Under the pieces are notes generated by a model. It ran no database searches, had not been told where the DNA came from, and saw nothing but the letters and a program-made list of their open reading frames with translations. 64,000 nt of DNA from Pseudooctadecabacter sp. Its GTDB lineage: Bacteria; Pseudomonadota; Alphaproteobacteria; Rhodobacterales; Rhodobacteraceae. The stretch is from assembly GCF_020627745.1 (NCBI RefSeq), contig NZ_JAHDGE010000002.1:104941-168940 (forward strand). Direction: 5' to 3'. Made by a program: the position numbers and the translations under genes. Below are positions 17,158-24,933 of this stretch, one piece after another (the stretch's first letter is position 1; each line of letters begins with the position of its first letter).

Positions 17158-17841
17158 TCAGGCGTTCCACTTGGCCTCGTTGGCCTCGATCGCGGCAATG
17201 CGTTCGGGCGTTTTGGGATGACTGAGAAGCCAGGCCGGTTGCGCCGCCCCCCGCGCGCCCGTGAGCGTCTGGAGTTTGGTGAACAGGGTCTTCTGCGGAC
17301 CTGTTCCTATGCCGGCCTTGATCATCAAGGCAGAGGCGTAGGCATCGGCCTCATATTCGTCGGAGCGCGACAAGCGCGCCATCAAAAGTGACATCGCCGC
17401 ATTGGCAATCAGCGGGCCGAGGCCCGGGATGAACCGCGACAGGACCATGGCAAGAGCCGTTCGGAGCGCATTTTGCCCGGAAAAGTCGATCATCCTGCGG
17501 CGCGAATGCCCCAGCGCCACATGGCCCAGTTCATGGGCGATCACACTTGCCAGTTCTTCTGCTGTCACGTCACCCGACTGATATTTCCGGAAAAATCCGC
17601 GCGTAATAAAGATGCGGCCGTCGGGTGCGGCCAGGCCGTTGACGGGATCAACTTCGTAGATGTGGACCTTGATGCGCGGAATGTCGACGACGCGGGCCAT
17701 GTCCTGTGTCAGGGCGCGCAGCCTTGGATCGGCCAGTTCGGTGCTTTTGGCATCAAGGTCTTTCGCCAGCCGCCATGCCGACAGGCGGTACATTATAATG
17801 CCATATCCGATGGCCAGAAGAAGAGGGGCGAATTTTAACAT
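17158..17841 (-). CDS. M48-family zinc metalloprotease
   Basis: Membrane-anchored zinc endopeptidase of 227 residues. The N-terminus is a single hydrophobic segment (MLKFAPLLLAIGYGIIMYRL). The catalytic domain has IYEVDPVNGLAAPDGRIFIT, the metal motif AHELGHVALGH (HExxH; ~116) and the downstream Glu ligand in SDEYEADAYASA. The C-terminus carries HPKTPERIAAIEA, the family's usual closing motif. Members range from CaaX-type proteases to quality-control proteases such as HtpX and BepA; there is no TPR tail here, so BepA is unlikely. The ATG at 17841 fits the family N-terminus but has no obvious Shine-Dalgarno. Confidence 0.88.
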   Translation of the reverse strand: MLKFAPLLLAIGYGIIMYRLSAWRLAKDLDAKSTELADPRLRALTQDMARVVDIPRIKVHIYEVDPVNGLAAPDGRIFITRGFFRKYQSGDVTAEELASVIAHELGHVALGHSRRRMIDFSGQNALRTALAMVLSRFIPGLGPLIANAAMSLLMARLSRSDEYEADAYASALMIKAGIGTGPQKTLFTKLQTLTGARGAAQPAWLLSHPKTPERIAAIEANEAKWNA

Positions 17842-17900
17842 AAGGGGGATATGGCCTTCGCAGGTGCGTCGAACAAGCCGTTGTAAAAATATGTCACCGT

Positions 17901-17919
17901 GATCACATTTTTTGTGATC
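17901..17919. promoter_or_regulatory. Hairpin in divergent region of the M48 gene and a small gene
   Basis: GATCACA and TGTGATC are perfect 7-bp arms around T5. The layout (TG/AC-rich arms around a T5 loop in a divergent intergenic region) parallels 8692-8718. It could be an operator or a leader hairpin. Confidence 0.4.
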
Positions 17920-17978
17920 CAAGGCACCTTTTGTTAAGTATAAGCGTTTATCTCTCGTGCTGCCGCAGGAGATTTATG

Positions 17979-18137
17979 ATGAGTATATATAGACGATACG
18001 ATGACAAAACCAGCGCAGCACCATGGCGGGCCGCCTACAGGCCCCCACCGTCCAATGATGCGTTTGACGAATTGATTGAACGGTTGCGCCAACAGGATCG
18101 TGTCCAGACGTCGAATGACAAAGGGCGCGCTGCCTGA
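17979..18137 (+). CDS. Small basic protein, 52 residues (unknown)
   Basis: The start ATG 17979 follows AGGAG (17967-17971) at 7 nt; ATG 17976 directly before it is a weaker alternative. The protein is Arg/Asp-rich and soluble, with an amphipathic segment DAFDELIERLRQQDR that may be a helix. I recognise no family. The good ribosome site and the TTGTTAAG/TATAAG-like sequence upstream favour a real gene. It stands alone, on the plus strand, between two minus-strand genes. Confidence 0.5.
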   Translation: MSIYRRYDDKTSAAPWRAAYRPPPSNDAFDELIERLRQQDRVQTSNDKGRAA

Positions 18138-18218
18138 GGGGCAGGTTCATTCATCACGCAACATCCCGTCTATCTGGCTGTCCGTCAGGTGGGCAAGACA
18201 TGGCTGAAAACAGGGCTA

Positions 18219-19403
18219 TCAGGTCAGTATCTTCATGCCGCGTTCGATCCCGTCCAGTGTCATGGGGACCATCCGGTCCTGTCCGAAAATGGCCTGGATC
18301 ATCTGAACTGACTGGGTGAAGCGCCAGTACCGGTCTGGCAGAGGGTTCAGCCACAGGTGATGGGGCCATTGGTCGCGCGCCCGTTCCAGCCAGACCTGTC
18401 CCGCTTCGGCGTTCCAGTGTTCATTCGCGCCGCCCGGATAGGCAACCTCGTAGGGCGACATGGATGCATCGCCCACAAAGATACATTTGTAATCGGACCC
18501 GTAGGTGCGCAGAACATCCCACGTGGGGGTCTGCGCGTCCCAGCGGCGGCGGTTGTCGCGCCAGACACCTTCGTAAAGACAGTTGTGAAAGTAGAAGTGT
18601 TCAAGGTGCTTGAATTCCGACTTCGCAGCCGAAAACAGCTCTTCCACCAGTTTGATGTGCGGGTCCATGGACCCGCCTACATCCAGAAACAACAACACCT
18701 TCACGGCGTTTCGTCGCTCCGGTCTGGTCTTGACGTCGAGGTAGCCGTTTTCGGCGGTGGCGCGGATGGTGCCATTGAGGTCAAGTTCATCTGCGGCCCC
18801 GTCGCGCGCCCAGCGGCGTAGCCGTTTGAGCGCAACCTTGATGTTGCGGGTGCCGATTTCAACGGTGTCATCCAGATTGCGGAATTCGCGTTTGTCCCAG
18901 ACTTTGACGGCCCGCTGGTGGCGGCTTTCGGATTGGCCGATGCGGACGCCTTCGGGGTTGTAGCCATAGGCCCCAAAAGGGGAGGTGCCGGCGGTGCCGA
19001 CCCATTTGGACCCGCCCTGGTGGCGGCCCTTTTGTTCTTCCAGCCGTTTCTTGAGGGTCTCCATCAGCTTGTCGAACCCGCCCAGGGCCTCGATCTCTGC
19101 CTTTTCTTCGGCGCTGAGGTGCTTTTCAGCCATCTTTTCCAGCCACTCTTGCGGGATGTCCACGGCCTCAAGCACATCATCGACACTGATGGCGTCCAGA
19201 CCCTCAAACGCAGCCGCGAAGGCGCGGTCAAATTTGTCGATGTTGCGTTCGTCCTTGACCATGCAGGTGCGGGCCAGAAAGTAGAAGGCTTCTATGTCAT
19301 AGGTGGCAAGCCCCGCGTCCATCCCCTCCAGAAAGGTCAGATATTCGCGTAAAGACACCGGCACGCCGCCCCTTCGAAGCTGATCGAAGAAGGGCAGAAA
19401 CAT
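18219..19403 (-). CDS. VWA-domain protein, CoxE family
   Basis: Predicted cytoplasmic metal-ion-dependent protein-binding factor of 394 residues. The N-terminal half begins MFLPFFDQLRRGGVPVSLREYL and contains a charged stretch KRLEEQKGRHQGGSKWVG. The C-terminal von Willebrand A domain has a MIDAS-like motif written DVGGSM instead of D-x-S-x-S, followed by LYEGVWRDNRR and the IFVGDASMSPYE strand. CoxE-type VWA proteins usually work with a MoxR AAA+ ATPase in maturing enzymes or complexes, and a MoxR gene lies upstream on the same strand. The start overlaps the stop of the small membrane protein gene (TGATG). Confidence 0.9.
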   Translation of the reverse strand: MFLPFFDQLRRGGVPVSLREYLTFLEGMDAGLATYDIEAFYFLARTCMVKDERNIDKFDRAFAAAFEGLDAISVDDVLEAVDIPQEWLEKMAEKHLSAEEKAEIEALGGFDKLMETLKKRLEEQKGRHQGGSKWVGTAGTSPFGAYGYNPEGVRIGQSESRHQRAVKVWDKREFRNLDDTVEIGTRNIKVALKRLRRWARDGAADELDLNGTIRATAENGYLDVKTRPERRNAVKVLLFLDVGGSMDPHIKLVEELFSAAKSEFKHLEHFYFHNCLYEGVWRDNRRRWDAQTPTWDVLRTYGSDYKCIFVGDASMSPYEVAYPGGANEHWNAEAGQVWLERARDQWPHHLWLNPLPDRYWRFTQSVQMIQAIFGQDRMVPMTLDGIERGMKILT

Positions 19404-19573
19404 CAGACGTACTGGCGGGTGATGATGATGGCGATGAACATGCCGATGACGCCAAAGATCATCGCAAAGACCGCACCCCACTGGGCCATATCGGCCGCTT
19501 TTCCACCGCGCTGTCTGGCCCGAAACGCCCCCAGCAAAGCTCCGATCACAAGGCCGCCGAGGGGGTAGATCAT
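19403..19573 (-). CDS. Small two-TM membrane protein, 56 residues
   Basis: Starts MIYPLGGLVIGALLGAFRAR, with a hydrophobic segment, a basic loop (RARQRGGKAADMAQWG) and a second hydrophobic segment VFAMIFGVIGMFIAIIIT. It is a helical hairpin with both ends probably on the same side. It lies 4 bp after the DUF2927 gene and overlaps the VWA gene by one base, so it is part of the same operon. No family recognised. A glycine-zipper-like GGLVIGALLG suggests oligomer packing. Confidence 0.75.
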   Translation of the reverse strand: MIYPLGGLVIGALLGAFRARQRGGKAADMAQWGAVFAMIFGVIGMFIAIIITRQYV

Positions 19574-19577
19574 GGTG

Positions 19578-20960
19578 TCAGGTCCCTTTGAGTGGGTTGA
19601 GCGACGCAATTTCCCGAAGGCGCGCGCGCACGTTGTCATCTGTTCCAAACCCGTAGCGCGCCCACCCCAGAGAGTCCATGCGCACCGCTGTCGCAGCCGC
19701 AGGTTGGCCCAGCATATCCAGCGCCTCGGCCCTGAACATCATCAACGTCGCCAGAAGGGCTGCGTTTTCATGGGCGGCGGCCACAGGCATCGCACTGTCC
19801 ACAAGATTGAGGACATTTTCACCATCGCCTGCCGACAGGGCAAAAGCTGCCAATTGTACGGAGACATGGGCCGCATGCAGACGTGTTTCGGAGGACCGGT
19901 TGTAGATTGTCAGCGCACGGTTGAATGCGGCCAGCGCAATCGTGCTGTCGTGCCCGACATTCAGCCGGCCAAACGCATAATTCGCAAATCCCGTCCGCGG
20001 TCCGGGCCAGTTCAGCGCGCCTGCCGTGCTGACCGCTTGCAGGGCGGCGGACCGGCGGCGGTTGGCGGAGGATCCGGCGGTGAGGGCCAGTTCCATATTG
20101 TTGATCCAGTCGCGGGTCGTGTCATTCTGCGGGCGCGCGGGGCGGCCCTCGCCTGCGGGGTTCAGCCGCGCCAGAATTGGCCCCAGTCGGGCCGCGACCT
20201 GACCGCGGGTCATGCCGTTTTGCAGCGCCGGATCGTAATAGGCGCGCAGAACAAGCATGTCGAAAGACGTCAGCACGGCATGGATGTTGTCATCATTGAA
20301 AACGGAGTCCGACAGGCGGTAAAGGTCGTTCAGGGGGCCAAGGGCCTGCGCCAGTTCTTCGTGCAGACAGTCGCGGATTTCCTGCGGTGCCACGTCCGAC
20401 GGCACGAAGACCGCCGCGTGGTCACGGCGTTCCAGCGTGGTCCAATCCACCGTGGGGGTACGGCGCACGGTCTTGAATTCCTCCCATGACGACACGCGCG
20501 GGACAACGAAACAGGCGGCGCGGGGCACCGCCGCGTTCAGAACACTGCGCGGGATCGCCTCCACCGTGATTGAGGCATCAGCGGCACCGGTCATGAAGAT
20601 GTCGATGTTGGCCTCACTGCGCAGACGGCCTAGCAGGGCGCGCAGGTCAGGCGTTAGGCTTGGGGGAATATCCCCAGTTACGCGGACAGAGATAGGGGCC
20701 TCAAACCGCGTAAGGCGGGCCACAACACGTCCGCTTTCCATGCGAAAGGCCAGATCCATGAAATCCTTGCCGATTTCGCGGTTGGATCGCGCAGGCGTGG
20801 TCACACGGTTGCCGGCAAACCGGTTCATCGGCGGCAGGGCATCCTGCAGGCCCATCGTCCGGGTTGGCAGGGTCGGCCCCAGATTGGACGGGGGCACCGG
20901 CGTACAGGCCGTCATGAACATGATCGAAAGTGCCAGCAGGCGGCGGAAGGTACGGGTCAT
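19578..20960 (-). CDS. DUF2927 lipoprotein
   Basis: Exported lipoprotein of 460 residues. The signal peptide is followed by FMTACT (Cys ~19). A region at ~60-250 carries the DUF2927 features: repeated beta strands in FEAPISVRVTGDIPPSL, ACFVVPRVSSWEEF, CLHEELAQALGPLNDLYRLSDSV and DMLVLRAYYDP. The pattern HEELAQALG is reminiscent of a zincin-like HExxQ/H arrangement, but only H-E-E-L-A-Q is present and I would not call it a peptidase. The C-terminal ~180 residues are alpha-helical and TPR-like. It starts four bases into the stop of the 59-residue gene (ATGA). No function is assigned to the family. Confidence 0.85.
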   Translation of the reverse strand: MTRTFRRLLALSIMFMTACTPVPPSNLGPTLPTRTMGLQDALPPMNRFAGNRVTTPARSNREIGKDFMDLAFRMESGRVVARLTRFEAPISVRVTGDIPPSLTPDLRALLGRLRSEANIDIFMTGAADASITVEAIPRSVLNAAVPRAACFVVPRVSSWEEFKTVRRTPTVDWTTLERRDHAAVFVPSDVAPQEIRDCLHEELAQALGPLNDLYRLSDSVFNDDNIHAVLTSFDMLVLRAYYDPALQNGMTRGQVAARLGPILARLNPAGEGRPARPQNDTTRDWINNMELALTAGSSANRRRSAALQAVSTAGALNWPGPRTGFANYAFGRLNVGHDSTIALAAFNRALTIYNRSSETRLHAAHVSVQLAAFALSAGDGENVLNLVDSAMPVAAAHENAALLATLMMFRAEALDMLGQPAAATAVRMDSLGWARYGFGTDDNVRARLREIASLNPLKGT

Positions 20961-21136
20961 GGCGCCCTCCGACAGGGGGCGCGTCCTGAGGGGGCGTAGG
21001 GGTCCATACCGGAGGGGTCAACGCAATCCGCGCTGGCCTTGGAAAAGGTCAGTTCTTCGGTCCACACCTGTCCCACCCGCGCATCTTTGACGCGGGATCC
21101 TTGGTGCATGGCGACCGGCATTTTTGCCTTGGTCAA
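20957..21136 (-). CDS. Small protein, 59 residues, TTG start, coupled to the DUF2927 gene
   Basis: A frame opening with TTG 21134-21136 has a strong AAGGAG (21144-21149) 7 nt upstream, and its stop overlaps the ATG of the DUF2927 lipoprotein gene. The product includes KDARVGQVWTEELTFSKA and CVDPSGMDPYAPSGRAPC, with two Cys 18 residues apart and many Pro. An internal ATG five codons in is an alternative start. It has no signal peptide or membrane segment. Ribosome site plus ATGA coupling make it a likely gene despite its size. The strands 21137-21381 upstream show only a hairpin and no gene. Confidence 0.6.
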   Translation of the reverse strand: MTKAKMPVAMHQGSRVKDARVGQVWTEELTFSKASADCVDPSGMDPYAPSGRAPCRRAP

Positions 21137-21327
21137 CGCTGCTCTCCTTATGTCTCAGCCGGAAACCTGCCAGTCGACTGAGGCCCGAGTTGGGGCAGAA
21201 TTGGGCAATTCCGCGACCAGTGATCGGACAAGGGGATTAAACGGGAGGAGCGCGCCCCATTTCACGGCCTTTTTCCACGCCGCGTGGAAATGGCGGGCGG
21301 GTGTGATTCAAAAGACTCAATAGGTTA

Positions 21328-21350
21328 GTGGCCGCAACGGGTGCGGCCAC
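21328..21350 (-). terminator. Candidate terminator downstream of moxR
   Basis: Perfect 8-bp arms GTGGCCGC and GCGGCCAC enclose a 7-nt loop, 32 nt past the MoxR stop. The following sequence has no long T run (TAACCTATTGAGTCTTTTG), so termination may be partial, allowing some read-through into the 59-residue gene. Confidence 0.45.
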
Positions 21351-21381
21351 CAGATGTTGATAGGCCGAGGATTTGGTCCGC

Positions 21382-22221
21382 TTACCGCCCGCTGCGCGCC
21401 ATGAACGCAAGGCGTTCAAACAAATGCACGTCCTGTTCGTTCTTCAGCAATGCCCCATGCAGTTTGGGCAGGGCAGAGGCCCCATCACGTTTGAGGTCTT
21501 CGGCGTCCAGATCCTCGGCCAGCAGCAGTTTCAGCCAGTCGAGCACTTCAGACGTAGAGGGCTTTTTCTTCAGGCCCTGCTGGTCGCGAATGTCATAGAA
21601 CTGGGTCAGCGCGGTCGTCAGCAACGCGTCCTTGATGCCGGGGTGATGCACCTCAACAATCCGGCGCATCGTGTCCATGTCGGGAAAGCGGATGTAGTGG
21701 AAAAAACACCGCCGCAAGAACGCGTCGGGGAGTTCCTTTTCATTGTTGGAGGTGATGATCACGATGGGGCGGTGACGCGCGGCAATGGTCTCACCTGTCT
21801 CGTAAACGTGAAATTCCATCCGGTCGAGCTCTTGCAGCAGATCATTGGGAAATTCGATGTCCGCCTTGTCGATCTCATCAATCAGCAGCACCACGCGGCC
21901 TTCGGCCTCGAATGCCTGCCAAAGTTTGCCTTTTTTTATGTAATTGCCCACATCATGAACTTTTTCGTCGCCCAACTGGCTGTCGCGCAGGCGGCTGACG
22001 GCGTCGTATTCATAAAGACCCTGTTGGGCTTTGGTCGTGGATTTGATGTTCCATTCATACATCGGCAACCCCAGCGCCGCACTGACCTGGCGGGCCAGTT
22101 CGGTCTTGCCGGTGCCCGGTTCGCCTTTGACCAGCAGGGGGCGTTCCAGCGTGACGGCGGCATTGACAGCGACGGTCAGATCGTCGGTGGCAACGTAGGT
22201 CTCGGTTCCGGTAAAGCGCAT
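21382..22221 (-). CDS. MoxR-family AAA+ ATPase
   Basis: ATP-dependent chaperone-like AAA+ protein of 279 residues. Walker A is GEPGTGKTELARQ (~33-45) and Walker B is VVLLIDEIDKAD. The sensor-1 region IITSNNEKELPDAFLRRC includes the Arg finger. The N-terminus has the family start MRFTGTETYVATDDL. The ATG at 22221 has AAAGGG upstream; ATG 22239 is an in-frame alternative. MoxR proteins act with VWA partners to insert cofactors or mature complexes. The only VWA partner candidate in the window is 2 kb downstream on the same strand. It is divergent from dksA. Confidence 0.92.
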   Translation of the reverse strand: MRFTGTETYVATDDLTVAVNAAVTLERPLLVKGEPGTGKTELARQVSAALGLPMYEWNIKSTTKAQQGLYEYDAVSRLRDSQLGDEKVHDVGNYIKKGKLWQAFEAEGRVVLLIDEIDKADIEFPNDLLQELDRMEFHVYETGETIAARHRPIVIITSNNEKELPDAFLRRCFFHYIRFPDMDTMRRIVEVHHPGIKDALLTTALTQFYDIRDQQGLKKKPSTSEVLDWLKLLLAEDLDAEDLKRDGASALPKLHGALLKNEQDVHLFERLAFMARSGR

Positions 22222-22415
22222 GTGGCGGCCCTTTGTCATCTGGTCAGGTTCGCAGACCGTATCACCACATATGTCATCATCAAGCCAAGAAAAATTGGTC
22301 GTGAAGGGGGGGTGACAGCGGCAACCGTTGGTAGTAATGCAAGCGCGAGAGAGGGGACCTGAGATTGTCGCAGCCACATGACACCAGTTCACGTCCCGCT
22401 GCTGAGGGAGCGAAC

Positions 22416-22838
22416 ATGAAAGCCGAAACATTCCTGCCAGACGATTACCGTCCGGCCGAAGATGAACCGTTCATGAACGACAAACAGCTGGAATATTTCC
22501 GGCGGAAATTGCTCGCATGGCGGTCCGATATCCTTGAAGACAGCCGCGATACGATTGAGGCGATGAAAGGGGCCACCCGCAACATCCCCGACATTGCCGA
22601 CCGCGCGTCCGAAGAGACCGATCGCGCATTGGAACTGCGCACCCGCGACCGTGAACGCAAACTGGTGGCCAAGATCGACGCCGCTTTGCGCCGGATTGAC
22701 GAAGGTGAATACGGGTATTGCGATGTCACGGGGGAGCCGATTTCCCTGAAACGTCTGGATGCCCGCCCCATTGCCACCATGAGCCTTGAGGCGCAGGAGC
22801 GTCATGAGCGCCGGGAAAAAGTTCACCGCGACGACTGA
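22416..22838 (+). CDS. dksA: DksA-type RNA polymerase-binding transcription factor
   Basis: Binds the RNA polymerase secondary channel and, with ppGpp, tunes rRNA and stress promoters. Protein of 140 residues. ATG 22416 follows GAGGGAG (22404-22410). The coiled-coil tip has DIADRA (residues ~55-60), matching the essential D-x-x-D-x-A motif. The zinc-finger region is GYCDVTGEPISLKRLDARP with a single Cys rather than four, as in the alphaproteobacterial DksA characterised in Rhodobacter. It closes with EAQERHERREKVHRDD, the usual end. It is a genuine DksA of the reduced-Cys type and not a TraR fragment. Confidence 0.94.
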   Translation: MKAETFLPDDYRPAEDEPFMNDKQLEYFRRKLLAWRSDILEDSRDTIEAMKGATRNIPDIADRASEETDRALELRTRDRERKLVAKIDAALRRIDEGEYGYCDVTGEPISLKRLDARPIATMSLEAQERHERREKVHRDD

Positions 22839-22860
22839 CGTGGCAGGAGAGAGCGATATT

Positions 22861-24000
22861 TTGCAGCGCGGCGGTTCCAATCGGGGCCGCCGCGTTTGCG
22901 TTGTGGGGGGCGGCATCGGCGGCTTGACGGCAGCCTTGGCCTTTGCACGCTCTGGCGCGCAGGTTGAGGTGTTTGAACAGGCCACTGCGTTGGGCCGCAT
23001 CGGGGCGGGCATACAGATCACCCCCAACGGGGCGCGCGCGTTGGAAGCTTTGGGGCTGCGAGGGGCGTTGGATGCGCGGGGTGTGCAGGCAACTGCCGTC
23101 CAGCCGATGGATGCGCTGACGGGGCGGGCTGTGACGCGGTTCGATCTGGGTCGGCTTGACGGGCCGCCCTACAGGTTTTTCCACCGCGCCGATCTGATCG
23201 ACCTTCTGGCGGGGGCATGCCGCGGGGCGGGTGTGCAGGTGCATTTGGGTGCAAAGGCAGATACGTCGCGCTGCGATGCCGACCTCGTCGTGGGCGCTGA
23301 GGGCATCCATTCGCCGACACGGGCGGTTTTGAATGGGACTGACGTGCCGTTTTTTACCGGCCAGGTGGCCTGGCGCACCATCGTCCCGGCAAACGATGTG
23401 GCACCTGTGGCGAAAATCTGGATGGCGCCGAGGCGCCATGTGGTGACCTATCCCCTTAGAGAGGGGCTGTTGAATGTCGTCGCCGTAGAGGAACGGGACG
23501 GTTGGGCAGCCGAGGGCTGGACCCATGCAGATGATCCGGCCAACTTGCGTGCGGCATTTGCCGATACCTGTGCGCCGTTGCGGCATATTCTGAAACAGGT
23601 CGAACAAACCAACCTGTGGGGATTGTTCCGCCACGAGGTCGCGGCGGTATGGAGCAGGGATCAACTTGCGATCCTCGGCGATGCAGCGCATCCGACGTTG
23701 CCGTTTCTAGCGCAGGGCGCCAACCTTGCGATCGAAGACGCCTTTATCCTGGCGCGATGTTGTGATGCACAGCGGTCTATCGAAGTTGCCTTAAAAACCT
23801 ATGAAGATGCGCGAAAAAGTCGTGTGCAGCGCGCGATTGAAGCGGCGAATGCCAATGCGCGGAATTACCACCTGTCTGGTCCTGCACGAAGAGTGGCACA
23901 TATAGGATTGAAAACACTGGGGGTTATCGCACCGTCGGTGTTCCTGCGGCGGATGGACTGGCTATATGGATATGACGTGACATCAGATGACGCAGTTTGA
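22861..24000 (+). CDS. FAD-dependent monooxygenase (salicylate/3-hydroxybenzoate hydroxylase-like)
   Basis: Flavin aromatic-ring or ubiquinone-type hydroxylase of 379 residues. The Rossmann motif VVGGGIGGLTAALAFARSG (~13-31) is at the N-terminus. A second motif is DLVVGAEGIHSPTR, with Glu replacing the usual Asp in GADG. The FAD ribityl site is LAILGDAAHPTLPFLAQGA. I choose TTG 22861 because AGGAGAGAG lies upstream and it places the Rossmann fold at the start; ATG 22804, inside dksA, is possible and would overlap it. The substrate is not defined; nothing in the neighbourhood indicates an aromatic pathway. A 3-bp-loop hairpin follows at the stop. Confidence 0.88.
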   Translation: MQRGGSNRGRRVCVVGGGIGGLTAALAFARSGAQVEVFEQATALGRIGAGIQITPNGARALEALGLRGALDARGVQATAVQPMDALTGRAVTRFDLGRLDGPPYRFFHRADLIDLLAGACRGAGVQVHLGAKADTSRCDADLVVGAEGIHSPTRAVLNGTDVPFFTGQVAWRTIVPANDVAPVAKIWMAPRRHVVTYPLREGLLNVVAVEERDGWAAEGWTHADDPANLRAAFADTCAPLRHILKQVEQTNLWGLFRHEVAAVWSRDQLAILGDAAHPTLPFLAQGANLAIEDAFILARCCDAQRSIEVALKTYEDARKSRVQRAIEAANANARNYHLSGPARRVAHIGLKTLGVIAPSVFLRRMDWLYGYDVTSDDAV

Positions 24001-24014
24001 GGCGCGGCCTCAAA
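23996..24014 (+). terminator. Hairpin containing the monooxygenase stop codon
   Basis: TTTGAGGC and GCCTCAAA are perfect 8-bp arms around GCG, and the TGA stop is inside the left arm. No T run follows. It sits between convergent genes, so it may limit read-through in both directions. Confidence 0.45.
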
Positions 24015-24047
24015 TGCGCCCCGCCCGCTGTCCCGTCAGCACCTTTT

Positions 24048-24848
24048 TCAGGCGTTCAGATCGACCCAGACCGGCACGTGGTCTGACGGTTTTTCGCGCC
24101 CGCGCACCTCGCTTTCGATCCAGCAGTCCTGCAACAGGTCAGCACATTGATGTGACAGTAAAAAATGGTCAATCCTGATGCCGTCATTCCTGTCCCATGC
24201 TCCGGCTTGATAATCCCAGAACGAATAATGGCCGGGGCCATGATGGCGGGCGCGGAACGCCTCGGTCAGGCCAAGGTTCAGCAGGCGGCGGAAAGCCGCG
24301 CGGCTGTCGGGGCGAAACAGGGCGTCGTCGGCCCAGGCTTCGGGGCGTTTTGCGTCTTCGGGCTGGGGAATTATGTTGTAATCTCCGGCCATTAGGAACG
24401 GTTCTTCACGTTCCAAAAGGGCCTCGGCGCGGGCCTTGAGGCGGTCCATCCAGCGCAGTTTGTAGTCGTATTTCGGGCCCGGAGCGGGGTTGCCGTTGGG
24501 CAGATAGAGGCCGCAAATGCGGATGGGCCGATCACCCATCACCGAGGCTTCGATATAGCGGGCTTCGATATCGTCTTCGTTGTCGCGGCCCGTGCCCTCA
24601 CCGCCGGGCAGGCCACGGGTCACATCCTCAAGCGGGAGCTTGGACAGAATCGCGACACCGTTAAAGCCTTTTTGCCCATGGGTTTCGACGATATATCCCA
24701 TGTCTTCAAAGTGTTGGCGTGGGAACCCTTCGTCAACGGATTTGATTTCCTGCAGGATCGCAACGTCGGGCTGCGACCCTTCCAACCACTCTGTCAGGGC
24801 GCCGATGCGCGCCTTGATGCCGTTGATATTGAACGTCGCGATTTTCAT
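24048..24848 (-). CDS. xth: Exodeoxyribonuclease III (AP endonuclease family)
   Basis: Base-excision repair enzyme that cuts at abasic sites and trims 3' ends. Protein of 266 residues, typical. The catalytic pieces seen are ATFNINGIKAR at the start, ILQEIKSVDE (Glu metal ligand), MAGDYNIIPQ (Asp/Asn), WDRNDGIRIDHFL and KPSDHVPVWVDL (terminal Asp-His pair). ATG 24848 has AAGGGG at 7 nt. It is converging on the FAD monooxygenase and is likely the second Xth-type paralogue of the genome, as most alphaproteobacteria have two. Confidence 0.95.
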   Translation of the reverse strand: MKIATFNINGIKARIGALTEWLEGSQPDVAILQEIKSVDEGFPRQHFEDMGYIVETHGQKGFNGVAILSKLPLEDVTRGLPGGEGTGRDNEDDIEARYIEASVMGDRPIRICGLYLPNGNPAPGPKYDYKLRWMDRLKARAEALLEREEPFLMAGDYNIIPQPEDAKRPEAWADDALFRPDSRAAFRRLLNLGLTEAFRARHHGPGHYSFWDYQAGAWDRNDGIRIDHFLLSHQCADLLQDCWIESEVRGREKPSDHVPVWVDLNA

Positions 24849-24933
24849 GACCAGCCCCTTATTTGTGCATCCGTTTTGACCGGTTGGACGGACGAAAACA
24901 AGCGCATGGTTCGCGTATGACTGCGGGTCTGGC

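Noticed and set aside
19578..20960. DUF2927 protein as a zinc metallopeptidase
   Set aside because: Only HEELAQ is present and not HExxH; no clear third ligand was found by eye.
21039..21323. Plus-strand frame of 94 codons upstream of moxR
   Set aside because: It has no good ribosome site, lies mostly antisense to the likely 59-residue gene and gives a random-looking product.
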